NCBI RefSeq assembly: GCF_008831285.2
Contig: NC_045143.1
Span: forward strand, 16,530,464-16,590,463
Reading direction: 5' to 3'
DNA: 60,000 nucleotides
Source: Nymphaea colorata
Taxonomy: Eukaryota; Streptophyta; Magnoliopsida; Nymphaeales; Nymphaeaceae
This document shows positions 1 through 11,500 of the stretch, one piece after another. Position numbers and translations under genes: made by a program. The notes beneath the pieces are model-generated. The model searched no databases and was not told where the DNA came from. It was given only the letters and a program-made list of their open reading frames with translations. Every line of letters starts with the position of its first letter. The stretch's first letter is position 1.

Positions 1-905
1 GTACAGACCACCTTATACATAACCATCAACGAAACTTTCAATGGTAATCTGATTAAGCAGGTCCAGGCATCATAAATTTGCTGAAATTGGGTTTCTTGGA
101 ACTACTGAAGAGATCACAGAAAAGATTGATTCAAATCCTTTTTTGTCCTTAACCTTACCAAAATTCCATGACAAACGTAATCATCTTTGGTTGATGAAAC
201 TTCAGAAGAAATCCAACCTTGAAAATCCTTTTAACTGAAACCACCAACAAACATACTGAAATCAAGGTCTTGTTTTATTCATTATCTGGTTTCTAGAAAG
301 CAAAGAAACAAAAGGGACAAAACAAAAGTAACAGCCATGGAGGGAATACTTTATTCATGATGTAAAAGGTGAAATTTCTCAAACTGATAGGACAAAAAGC
401 TTTGAAGGAAAAAAAGGGAGGATTTCAACCAAGTAAACTTGAATTAACAGGATCACAATAACTCAAACAGCACCAATAAAAAACAATCCATAAATATGGT
501 TTGAAACTTACATGCTATTTAACAATAAGAAACAAATGTTTAGCTAGCTTTGCAAAACCATGTACGATCATTTCCTGCAAGTTGCAGAATACACATATTT
601 GTTTATAGAAATTGGTTGCATGACACTTGAAGGCTAAAGCTGATTTTTTTTCAAAATTAGTCGGTGCATAGGTAGGTTTTCAACAATAAAAACATTACAC
701 ATTTACTTTTCTAAATTTTTTAGTTGCAAGTCATCCATATAAATGTAACACATGTGGAAGCAAAAAAATGCTCCAATTTCTTCCTGCAAAACAGACACTG
801 AGCAATAGATGAAAGATTAAGAGTTAGCCTGGAAACAACAATGATTCATTCACATGCCAAGCAATAGTTATCAGCTTCAGCTCATCAGAAGTCCTTCATA
901 TGTGC

Positions 906-1225
906 ACATATTAACAGATCTAGCCACAAAAATTCGAACCTGAACGACTATTTCTTGTCATAACCAACTAGTGGTCAATGCATTACATTGTATCAAATAC
1001 ACTCAAAATTTTCCGCAGTATTGCATCCTATATGTCCTTCTTAAAAAAGAGTTCCACCAAAAGCCGTATCCCAACATATTAACAGATCTAGCCATAAAAA
1101 ATCAAATTGGAATGACTATTTGTTGTCATAACCAACTAGTGAACAATGTATTACATTATATCGAATATACTCAAAATTTTCTACAGGATTGCACAAGAGG
1201 TCCACAAGAGCCATATCCAATTTCT
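906..1225. repeat. Imperfect tandem duplication, unit about 168 bp
   Basis: Both copies begin with ACATATTAACAGATCTAGCC (906 and 1074) and share the later block TTGTCATAACCAACTAGTG. They then diverge by scattered substitutions and small indels, so the duplication is old. The second copy is shorter at its right end. No coding capacity is evident. Confidence 0.8.
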
Positions 1226-3440
1226 ATTCCTAATTCGAGCTGATGTCAACATTAAGTCATTCATCAATGTGAGGTACTTTTATTAATGTTATGCATAATA
1301 TGGGAGAATATAGAAGATAACACAAATTATCAGTAAGGGAAAAGAGAAAAAATTGCCCCAGTTGGATCCAAATCCAACTGATTTTCATGAAATACATTAC
1401 CCTGCCAGAACATTTGTGTCTATGAGGTGCCCCTAAGCATATGTTACAGTAGACATTTGTCCATGATCACAAGGAGAACAAGTTGCTTCCAGACGGCACA
1501 CAAAATAAGCTTCATTTGGACCTGCAGAAGCTTGTTGCTCTTCGGACCCAGAATTTGTGGCACCCATCAGCTAGAAATTTGTTATATTCTTAAGCTATTG
1601 GTATGTAATGAAAGTTAGTTCACCATAACTTAACAAGAGTTCAGTACGTGGAAGATACTCCAGAATGGACAATACAAGTCAAAGTCAATCTGTGTAGGGC
1701 TTGAAATGTAAGGCAAAGGTGACACAGAATCATGATCCTGCATGTTGTTCTCAATAATATTAAACCAGTGAAATAGTTTCTACACTGCACTTTGGTTGCC
1801 AAAAACAAAGTACGAGCTCCAGAATCTGATATAACTAGTATTTGGCAAACACGAAACGGTCATAACTGCAGCAAATTGACAAATTTGAACTACAGGATCC
1901 AACTAAAATCTTTTGAACAATAGCTTAGCTAAGGGGGGCATGAATAGGGGTTGAGATTCACTAAAGAGAATAGTACAAGAGAGGATATCATCATCTTGCC
2001 AACAATGGGGTCATTTACTACATCGAAGCTCATGCACTAGGAAAGGAGTGAAATTTATTTAAGACTAAAAAATCAGATGGCCTTGTGATGGTTCAACCTG
2101 GGCTGCTTATTCCACCAAAATAAAGTGGAAGACAATTCGCTGCTTATTTGAGATGATAATGACCCCAAAAGAATACATTTTTGTGAAAGAGGTTTGTCAA
2201 ACAAAATCATGATAGCTTTCGAATACCATGGGTACAATTTTAGAACAAGATCTTAGATTAGAGATTTTCCACCCTAAAGACAATCATCAATCTTACCATA
2301 CGTTTGACAAACAAAGGAACCCTTGTCCCCCTTACCATCTCATCCTAGTCCTTCACAAAGGGAATTAAAAATAAATCCTTAAATTTGAGGTGCACTACCC
2401 ATCTATGGACAACACAAAAAACTTCCGTTATAAATTCTGTGAGTTTACGACGGGATTTAAAGAATCATGTAAATGTAAGACTTTCAATTTTGAAGTGACG
2501 GTTCATATTTCATAATGATAATTTTTTGCATTGCTACAATATCTTTACATCAGCAAATATATGTTTTACACATCATGTCATAATTTTTATATAAACTTAT
2601 ACACTAACATTATTAATTTGCTGATATTTTGCCAATATTTTCCTAACGAAAAAAGAATCTTTTATTTTTTTTCCACAATCTGATTTCATAAGGTGTAAAA
2701 ATACCCTAAAAAAATTGCTTGCTTTTTCAAAAGATAGTCCAGTGAAATGAAAATCTGAATGTCATACATATACATGGGAAACAAAGCCCTCCATTGCAAT
2801 GGACAATTTCTAAGATTTGGAAGCTTGAATATGAAAATTTTCAGCCAATGAAACTTTTCTCACATGTATTTTAAGTTTTTCATGTTTAAAACCAAAATTT
2901 TCTTAAAGCTCCCTGAGTATAGAACTTCTATTTTAGAGAGAAAACAAAAATATTGTTGAAAGAAGCAACAATCAGAAGAACATTCAAATGGTCAAACCGC
3001 TATGCTTACTCAGTAGAAAATGTTGATTGGACAAAAAAAAAACACATTTTCTTGATTTCCTTCTCTGCAGCTAAACTATGTTTCCTCCTAGTTAGCAATT
3101 AAAGGGAACAAAAGAACGTAATGAGATCTGTGACCAGAAAGTTTGAGAAGCAAAAAAATAAGCCCACTTCAACACCTCATGTCCTACAATGGGATCTACT
3201 TCCCTGACAGCAGAAATGGCATTCTAATTCTCATGCCAAGTGCAACAAGTCCAAACCCCACTGGCGAAACACTAAAATCTGATAAATACATGTCCTTCGA
3301 CAGCAGAAATGAAATTTTCTCACATCCAGTAACAAGTCAAATGTCCACTTGTGAAACACTAAGGTTTCCTAAATATGGTCTAAGTAGTCAAATCTCAATT
3401 CAGATACAGGTTGTTCAGGACCCTACAAAGACTATTCAAG

Positions 3441-3705
3441 ATTAGTCTGACTAATTGGTCTGACTCGGTCGATTAAAAACAATAAATAACCTCACATATA
3501 CACAAAGATACACATACTTATATATAGATGCAAAAACATATGCATTTATGCAAAGAATGCAGATGTGTATTTACAAGTCACGAAATAGTCGGCTGACCAA
3601 CAGAGTTAGCTAATTTTACCAATTAGTCACCGGTATGAAGCACAGGTTGGTCGACAACCGACGCAACTGAGTGGCCATACTAGTCAGCCAACTAGTCAGG
3701 ATTCT
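3441..3705. repeat. Possible MITE-like element with imperfect terminal inverted repeats
   Basis: The left end contains CTGACTAATTGGTCTGACT. The reverse complement of the right end contains CTGACTAGTTGGCTGACT, so the two ends are imperfect inverted repeats about 265 bp apart. The motif ACTAGTCAGCCAACTAGTCAG near the right end is also internally repeated. I could not define a target-site duplication, so a transposon origin is only a suggestion. Confidence 0.3.
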
Positions 3706-4146
3706 GACAATTAAAAACAGAATAGGAGATAATTTTATGGAGGAAACAAAAGAGAGATCAGCAACGGAACGGAAGAACAATGACAAGAGTAGCGAGAAGT
3801 TTAAAGTCCAACATCAGTATTCATATCCTGCTGCTAACATATGTACCCTATCTAGGGACACAAAAACACGACCACCAAACAAACTGAAGGACCAAAGAAT
3901 CAATAAAAAAAGCCAAGACTTATAAATCACCAAGCAAATCCACAGGCTGGAAATGAGACGCCTACTATGTACAATTAGCTACAGCATACGCCACATTAAC
4001 GCACCCAATACCCAGGGAAATCAATCAACACCCAAGCTCAAAACCAACAAACGCAAACTCGGGCAGACAAGTGCATACCACTTGAAGGCCAAACACCAAG
4101 AAACCAAGACATTCGCTAGAATCACATGCGTCAGAAAATCTCATAC

Positions 4147-4484
4147 CTTGCATACTGCAACGACCAATAAAAGTATTGGCAGACCTTCTCCAGAACGGGC
4201 GTGCTGATATCCGGGAACCTGACCTCGCCGAGCTGAGTCTCCGTAAAACTACCTACCATAAGCCATACGAAACCAGATCAGCAAGCAACTTCGGAAGATC
4301 TGAAACCCTAAGCCCATCCCCAATTCACAAGAAAACGAGATCGGAAAAAGCGGCATGCGAGTTCCAGAATACCTGAAGACGTGAGCATGTTTCTGAGCGT
4401 GTTGGAGACAAGGGCGGCCTTCCTGTCGATGATGAATTCGAAGCCCTCGGCGCTAATGAGCTTCACTGTATCCTCTTTCTTCAT
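4147..4484 (-). CDS. ELC: Elongin-C (BTB/SKP1-fold ubiquitin-ligase adaptor), 5' part of gene
   Basis: Two exons on the minus strand: 4484-4373 (37 codons plus 1 nt, from ATG) and 4252-4147 (to codon 72 plus 2 nt), joined by GT-AG at a 120-nt intron. The protein begins MKKEDTVKLISAEGFEF and continues through EVRFPDIS, LEKVCQYFYW and SLQYAR, the conserved core of plant Elongin-C (about 96 aa in Arabidopsis, from memory). Elongin-C pairs with Elongin-A or BC-box proteins and cullins in nuclear transcription-elongation and ubiquitin-ligase complexes. The last quarter, including the C-terminal helix, is missing here and must come from an exon at or beyond the left edge, after a donor at 4146-4141 (GTATGA). 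The start is fixed by the family N-terminus and by an in-frame context with no upstream extension. Family assignment is firm; gene completeness is not. Confidence 0.88.
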
Positions 4485-4610
4485 TTCAGAATAACCGCTT
4501 CGGGACTCGAGAAACAGTTTCAGAAGGAAAAAGGAAATGACGTAATCGGAATCCCCAAATCGACAGTAGCACGTGACGTAGGCCGCTACGGCAGACGCAG
4601 ATAACCGGAA
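4485..4610 (-). promoter_or_regulatory. Elongin-C upstream region with two TGACGTA motifs and a G-box
   Basis: Within 100 bp upstream of the Elongin-C start are TGACGTAA (4538-4545), TGACGTA (4574-4580) and the palindromic G-box CACGTG (4570-4575), the last two overlapping. Such ACGT-core sites bind plant bZIP factors. No TATA box is obvious on the minus strand, which fits a broadly expressed housekeeping promoter. Function is inferred from motifs and position only. Confidence 0.4.
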
Positions 4611-7140
4611 TTCCCGGATTTCGAGCAGAAAACGTCAATCCTTTAGTCGGATTCCGTTCACGCAGAGGCAAATGAAAGAGAGAGAGGGAGGCGCCCTGCA
4701 AGGGAAAGATCAAAGTAGTCGAGAACCAACGTCTTCCTTCCGGTATATTGCAAACAAAGCTGCTATTTCCTCGTATTACCTTATAAGCGACCTTTCTTTT
4801 GGTTTATTTTGGAAACAGCACTTGCTTTGCTCCTTTCTCTTTTCTTTCTGTTTCAGAAACGCGTGCGATCCAGAACCAGTATACATTATTGCCCTGTGTG
4901 AAGGAGAATCTTACTTTTGAGTTTTGACATTATGTTTAATGGATTGATCAACTATTCATTCCTATTTATTGGTAGGACCGTTAACGGTACATATGCTTCA
5001 GAGTGTTCCATTAACCACCCAAAAGTTTTCCCCACTTTGTCCAAATTGCACTGTATATCCACTCGCTTTATGACTTTGTGAGCCTTCATGTCCGCTGACA
5101 ATGAGGTCAATGCTATAAGTTTTTTTTTTTTTTTTCTAAAAAAAAGAAGATGATTTCGCATTAGCTTGCCCTCTTTCTGTTTGAAATGACCATAGTTATG
5201 GTATCCCAAATTGTTGAACAGATATTTTAGGAATTATGTATGTTATATTCTTAGATTTGTCTGTAGCTTCCCAATTTGAGTGTCTTCTTTACACATCCCT
5301 CCTTCGATATTGTTGTATTTGTTTGATGTAGCTTGTCAGCAAGTCTATGGTTGCATGTCCACAACGTCCTCACATTCCCCTTGGGAAACAGACTATTATG
5401 CTAGAATGTGCCTGTATTGCACCGTGTAGTACCACTCGGACATTGAGTTATATCGTGTATACGTCCTCGTTACAGCATTAATGTGATAACTTTACAAGAT
5501 GTTTGATAATTGTTTCGTTGGACACGAAAAACAGGATCTCCTGTCTACCATGCCCTTGTCATGTTTGTTTTGTAAATGATGTTTTCTGTCCACTGTTTGA
5601 TGGTTTTAGGAATAAAATATCACCTTCCTTTTCTACCGCATTTGTTTTTTGTGTTTTCTAACATGTCTATTTTATTCAACGTTTGATGTCTGTTCTGTTC
5701 AATCTTTATGTTCCTTACAGTGTTTGCGTCTTGTACAGTCTGTTCTGTCTATTATGTTCATTGTTTGATAACAAGCACACTGTGTTTGTTGGTTTCGCTT
5801 GTTTTGTGCATGCCATAACAAGCATTCATCATGTATGTGTTCAATAAAACAAGAACAAATACTTAAAAAATTTATAACAAGAACTTGTTAAATAAAAATC
5901 AACACGGCCAATAACAATATCCTGTTAAATCAAGATAAGACATAAAGAACCAATATAGCAAAATCAAGTCTGCTTCTAACAAGCTAAAGTTTGTCATGTT
6001 CCATATAACGCTAAAAGGACACGTGAATGATAGCTTCAAATATCAAAATTCCATCACCCCATTGTCTGCATAGTTGTGCAATGAATGAAAAGAACTAGAT
6101 CTTTAGAGAGAGAAAAAAAAAAGGGAAGAATAATGTTATGTGGCTTCTTGTGATTGACAATCATTGAAGACGTCTGCTTCTAAGCACCACACAGTTGTTA
6201 ACATCCCACGCATTATATTATTATTACTGCTATTTTGAATGGCATTCCCTGCTGTTGTCAAAGTCAGGCATCTCTACTCAATATCCTTTGCCTACTTTCA
6301 TGTTGGTAGATGAGAAGACCTATTGTGGATTAATTGAAGAGCCGGTTTGCAGTGTCTTACATGTACGTGAAAGCAGCAATTTTGCCCAAGAACGATGGAA
6401 GGCAATTTTTCGGTGTTAGAACAGTCTTTCTCTATAAATTCATTTTTCTGGTTGGCTTTACATTACACTAAGGGGCCTTTCCGTGTTAGCCGCTGACACG
6501 GGAAGCGGTGTTCCACCATTTTGACCAGAGGGGCATGCAAAATTTGCTGCAACACTTGAGACTGAATATGCATTTGTTCATCTTTTTCCTCATCAGAAAA
6601 ATGAATAATATGCACGTTTCTCATGTTGCGCTTGTATGAGTGATATCTTTTTGTGTATGTTGGTAATTGGACGATCAAGGTACAAAGAATGGATACAGCT
6701 GAGCAAGAGAAGTATCGAGCTATCATTAGTTTATGACATAACAACTACACAGACAATTGACGATGTCCAAGGTGGCTATGCTAAGTAGTGGCCATGCAGA
6801 CTAACATTGTCATCATGATGGCTTGAAACAAGTACTTGAAACATCCGAGAACTCTCTCTGAGACAGATGCTAGGGTTGTGGCAGAAAAGGAGATTTTTTT
6901 TTTTTTTCCTCATGACATCTGTATTGGAAGCAGTAAATGCTGAGCAGGCTTCAGACCATTCTCAACAATATATACTGCATATAAGCAGGAAAGCTCTTAC
7001 TGCTTAAGAAGCTGCTGCGGCAGCTAGTCCTCCTGACCAAGGTACAAATATTAATGTCAGTAGCTGTGGGGGATCAAAGATCAATTTCTGTTACTAATTG
7101 TCCTTGGCGCATCATTTTCTACATAAAAGTGCTGATTTTA
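4611..7140. other. Intergenic, no recognisable gene
   Basis: The stretch is AT-rich with poly-T runs (for example near 5120 and 6897). ORFs of 60-95 codons exist on both strands, but none shows a known motif, a plausible exon structure or a supporting homologue that I recognise. Confidence 0.5.
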
Positions 7141-7166
7141 TTAGCAAAAGTAGCACTACTCAGTTA

Positions 7167-7500
7167 GTTTTTTCAGTTAGATGGTCTAGTTGAATGACAA
7201 TAAGTTAAAAACATGTGGGGGAACCTGGCGAGATGGCTCACCTTCCTCAATTCCTTCAGTATTGTGCGAATGAACGGTGCTACATTGATTAATACATAGC
7301 CAGTGTAGAAAATCTGGTGACTTAGTTTTTTCAGTTAGATTATTTATTTGTAGAAGCAAACCTAGTGAGTTAGTTTATTCAGTTAGATGATTTAGTTGTG
7401 TAAGAATTACTTAAAACCATATAGGGGATCCTGGAGAGATGGCTCACCTTCCTCAGTTCCTTTAGCGTTCAGTGAATGAGTGGTGCTACATTGATTGTTA
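7167..7500. repeat. Diverged direct duplication, offset about 205 bp
   Basis: Two copies of a roughly 125-bp block run from TTTTCAGTTAGATG through GAGATGGCTCACCTTCCTCA to GGTGCTACATTGATT (about 7167-7290 and 7372-7498). A third partial copy of the TTCAGTTAGAT start lies near 7327. Many substitutions separate the copies. No ORF is conserved across them. Confidence 0.75.
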
Positions 7501-7785
7501 ATAATGCTCTGTTATTCTGACTCAGGAGAAATCTTTAATTTCCGATACATGCTTCTGCCATGGGAAGGGCCAGGATTGTTGTAATTTCTTAAACTGAGAT
7601 AGTCTGTTCTTAGATAAATTATTCTGTTCTTAGATGATAATTTATTTCATTGTTAGTCTATTGGCTTGGTCCTTCTAGTTTTTCCTTTTCTTCTGGTCCC
7701 TTATTCCTTTTAGCATACGGAGACTTTCTGCTTCATCTGATTCTCTTGGGTGAACAGGTTGGAGTTGGTCATATGTACTGTAAAT

Positions 7786-8573
7786 CAATGTTATAAAAGG
7801 CGTAGCGTATCGCGTATCGGTCGGGCCGACCTATACGCCGTATCGTAACGTATCGTAAACGTAGCGTAACGTATCGTAAAATTAATTTTTTAATTTTAAA
7901 AAATATTTAAAAATCAGAAAAAATAGACAAAAATTCTCAAAAATCTGAAAACAATGAACAAAAAATCAGAAATCAAGAAAAATAAAAAATGTATTCAAAT
8001 ATAAAAAAGATCATCATACATAAGGAACATTCATGTGTATACTATCAACAACACATTCAAAAATAAGAAATCAAATATTCAAATTAACATAATAAGCATC
8101 TATCACAATTTTAAACTTGAAAATTTTATAAAATTTGAGGACTTAGAGTCTTAAGTCTTGGAGTTTTAGGACTTAGATTACATCAGAATTTTATAAGTTC
8201 AAACATACAGTTATCATATTTCATGATTCAACGATGATATCTCCCAAATCGATGAATCATCGGTTAATTTTTATGAAAATACGCAAAATTTATCCCTCCT
8301 ATGTCTATTGGAGTCTTTAAATACAAGAAGAGAGAGAGGAAGGAGTGTTTAAACTTTTAAAAAATAAAGAATTTTATGTTTTCTCCCGTATCGTACGATA
8401 CGGGGGTGTATCGCCCGTATCATACGATACAGGCTCCGTATCGTACGATACGGCCGATACGGGTACGATACGCATGCGTATCGTGTATTGAACATGTATC
8501 GTATAGGTTTCTTCAACCTATACGATACGTATCGTACGATACGCGTGCGTATCGTACGATACGGATAACATTG
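7786..8573. mobile_element. Non-autonomous hAT-like DNA transposon (788 bp)
   Basis: The element is bounded by a 9-bp perfect terminal inverted repeat, CAATGTTAT at 7786-7794 and ATAACATTG at 8565-8573. It is flanked on both sides by the 8-bp direct repeat CTGTAAAT (7778-7785 and 8574-8581), which reads as a target-site duplication. An 8-bp duplication is the hallmark of the hAT superfamily. The subterminal zones are GC-rich and packed with variants of GTATCGTACGATAC. The perfect 16-bp palindrome CGTATCGTACGATACG occurs four times at the right end (8387, 8437, 8528, 8548). A 14-bp hairpin with a 5-nt loop lies at 8496-8528. The interior is very AT-rich and encodes no transposase, so mobility would need a partner in trans. 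Confidence 0.82.
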
Positions 8574-8581
8574 CTGTAAAT

Positions 8582-11500
8582 ACTACTTGTTTAGCAACCT
8601 GCTTTTATTTTCTGCCATGCCTCCATCCGTTGTCTCCAGTGTACTCACAAGTATGCTTTGCTAAGCAGCTGTGTACAACCATTTTGTAGTTTCAAGTCTG
8701 AGAATCTTTGCTTGCTTTATGGTACAGAAACAACGATGACCAATTCGAGTAAAAAGTAATTTATTATTGCCTCCCGAGTCCCCTGCCAATGGCTGCTTTC
8801 ATCTGACTTCTGCAAGTAAATAGGCACAAGAATGGCCCAGTAGATGTGATTCAGTTCCTGACTATAGAACAGGAAACATGATTTTCACCAGTTCGATAAC
8901 TTGGAAGCACAGTTGCTGTAGCCTAGATGATGAAATCTCAAACATCCAAATTTCCATAAGGAAATAGTGGTTTCGAGCCTTCGATCTGCAGTAGGGCTCC
9001 TCTGATCCTGTAAGAGCTGCCTGAAAATGTTACTCACTGGATGGAACATTACAAGTTTGAACTAGCGATACCTTGTTTCCATTTGGTTCATAATGGAGAT
9101 CGGACCGTATATTCCCTCTTAGAATACACTGTAGCAAGATTGAGTTGATCAAGCCATACTCCAAGTACGGCTGATTTAAGGGGCGTCTGGTTGTTTTTCT
9201 CTTTCTGTCTTGGTGCTCTCAAGAGCATGGAATCAATCATCTTCTAGCATACCTGTTGTAATGTGTGCTAAATTCCATGAAGCTACTAAGGGCGACATTT
9301 TTTGTCACTAAATATAGCTATTCTTGTGGTGAAAAGAGGTAAGTTTGTGACTATTGGCAACTCCAATACTACACGAAGATGTCTTTACAACCACAATGTA
9401 CCAATGAAAATGGGAAAAGAAATAACCAAACTTGAATGATTGACCATTTTAAAACTACCATTTACTGGCAAAAAAATAGTTCCTGAATAGTTCTTAAAAA
9501 CTCCCTCTGGGCAGTCTTGCGTACTAAACCCTCATATTCCAAGTTAAAGTCTTCATTGCTCTCTTCTTTTTTTTTTTTTTTTTATTTGGCTCATTTGAGC
9601 ATCAAAACCACACCCTGGGCGATCTCCTGGGACCAGACTCTCCTTCTTATCTTCCATACACCTTGAGAAAGCTGGCTTTCTTTCTCATGTGTTTAAGCTC
9701 CAAGCACATGGACGCAGGTATAATGGAGGTGACACATCGGCCTTATCCAGAGACACTTTCATGAGCCACTGTTAGTGGAATCTCCTTTTGAAATCTAAAG
9801 GATGAAAACGATAGGTAAATTGGGGCCGAGGGACCTACACCAAAAATTATGAAGAAAGACGAGGTTCGGGGTTGCCCTGCGATGCATCTGCCGCAGTAAC
9901 CTCACCATCATCTAGAAAGCCAACCCCACTAAAGAAGCTTTCCCTTTCCTTTGTGAGGTCCCACTGCAAGCACTTCCCATTCTCTGTACCACCAAAAAGA
10001 TTCGAGGAGATTCTTTATTTCGTAAGCACACTCTCTCATTTTCCTTTCACATGTTGCGAGCACTTTTCACCTTAGCCTATCTCTTTATTATTTTGTGATT
10101 ACCTACTGCTGAACATGGTTTGAGATCCTCCCACTCACATCGGCCACCGATCTTAACAAGTTTTGTGGTCGAGCGAGAGAGAGTTGAGACACTCAACAAT
10201 TGAACTAGCTTCCACTAAAAAGCAGACACCATCTAGAAAGTTAAAAGGCCACTTTATGCTGATTGATTATGATTTTATATATCATAAATGACAATGGTAG
10301 TCTTAGAACGCATAATTCAAGAATACTTTCTTCGAAAAAACAGAATTGAAAATTGGACGTGGCTATATATTTTTTAAAATAAGAACATTATGTTCATTGG
10401 ACACATGTTTTTCAGACACAGTGTTCTTATTTCCAAACGCCCTGTAATAAAATAAAAAAAAAAAAAAATTAAGCCTGGAGCAGTTAACCACAAAGAAATG
10501 AGCCAGGCAGGAAGCCGGCCACTCGGTTATGTCGCCCTAGACATGCACATGACCATCCGCCCGTCCGTCCTGGTCACTTGCGTCTCGAACAATTTTGTTC
10601 AATGGAGAAGAATTTGTCTTGCGAGAGCTGAACATTTGTCTGCCACTTCGTCTATAGTCAGTGCTCCATTATCAGCCGTTTGCAAGAGTTGTAACAGCAC
10701 AATTAGTCGACCTTTTCGTATGACATCATGTGGGGAAGCAGCGGTCATATGTCGTGGCTTTCTTCCCAACTAGCACGCAAATGCACATAAAAGAAATTCA
10801 TTTTCCACCTTCTTCGGGCCTCGCTTATCATGAACAGGGCCTCACCTAATCACTTTTATGTGCTCAAATCACTTTTTCCTCAAAGACTTTGTGGATTTCT
10901 GATGACTACAGTTCTCGATATCTTTGGAGGCAAAATTTGCTTTTAAAGAACGTGCATTGTCCTTCCTTTTTCTTCTTTGCTTTTCCTTTCTCTCAATCTT
11001 GGGCATTTTTTTTGCTTTTCTCGTGATTTGTCTAAGCCGGCTGTCTATGAACTAAAAATTTGTTCGTTTTTCTGGCACCAAATTGATATAATTTGAGTGC
11101 ATACCTAGTCCATAAACTTAACCCTACTTTGCCCCCAAAAAAACTGAATTGAAAAAGCTAGCTGGGAACAATTTTCATTGGGAGGCCATTCTTCTGGTTA
11201 TGATGTTAAATGTGGCCTTCATATTTCTAGTTTGCACAGAATAGCCCTCAATTTTACATAACACTTTTGAGGGGCCGGTGCACCCACTGCGCTTATTCAT
11301 GCCTCCGGCCCCCTGCTATCGCCAATAATCATATATATATACTAGTTAAAAGAAACTCGGTGGCACATAGTTTTCCGACCCTAAAACCCTTTTTATTTCA
11401 AAATGGGAAGGCATGCAACAAGCAGATTTCCGGAACCCTGTAGTTCTTACAATACGTTACTCCTTGAATTCTAATTCTAACCTGATTTTATATAGATTGA

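Larger units (their letters stand above)
1..4146. other. Presumed long last intron of the Elongin-C gene
   Basis: No coding exon could be recognised here on either strand. The Elongin-C gene at the right edge is interrupted after codon 72, and the conserved C-terminal exon (family ending in AANYLHT or similar) was searched for by eye on the minus strand and not found. The stretch is therefore most simply an intron longer than 4.1 kb. It is AT-rich and holds an imperfect tandem duplication (906-1225) and a possible small inverted-repeat element (3441-3705). Short ORFs in it have no recognisable family features. Confidence 0.45.

Noticed and set aside
1433-1567. Minus-strand ORF of 44 codons starting MGATNSGSEEQQ, just after an acceptor-like TTTCTAG
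   Set aside because: Its composition looks somewhat protein-like, but I recognise no family, the opposite strand is equally open, and the phase does not continue Elongin-C exon 2.
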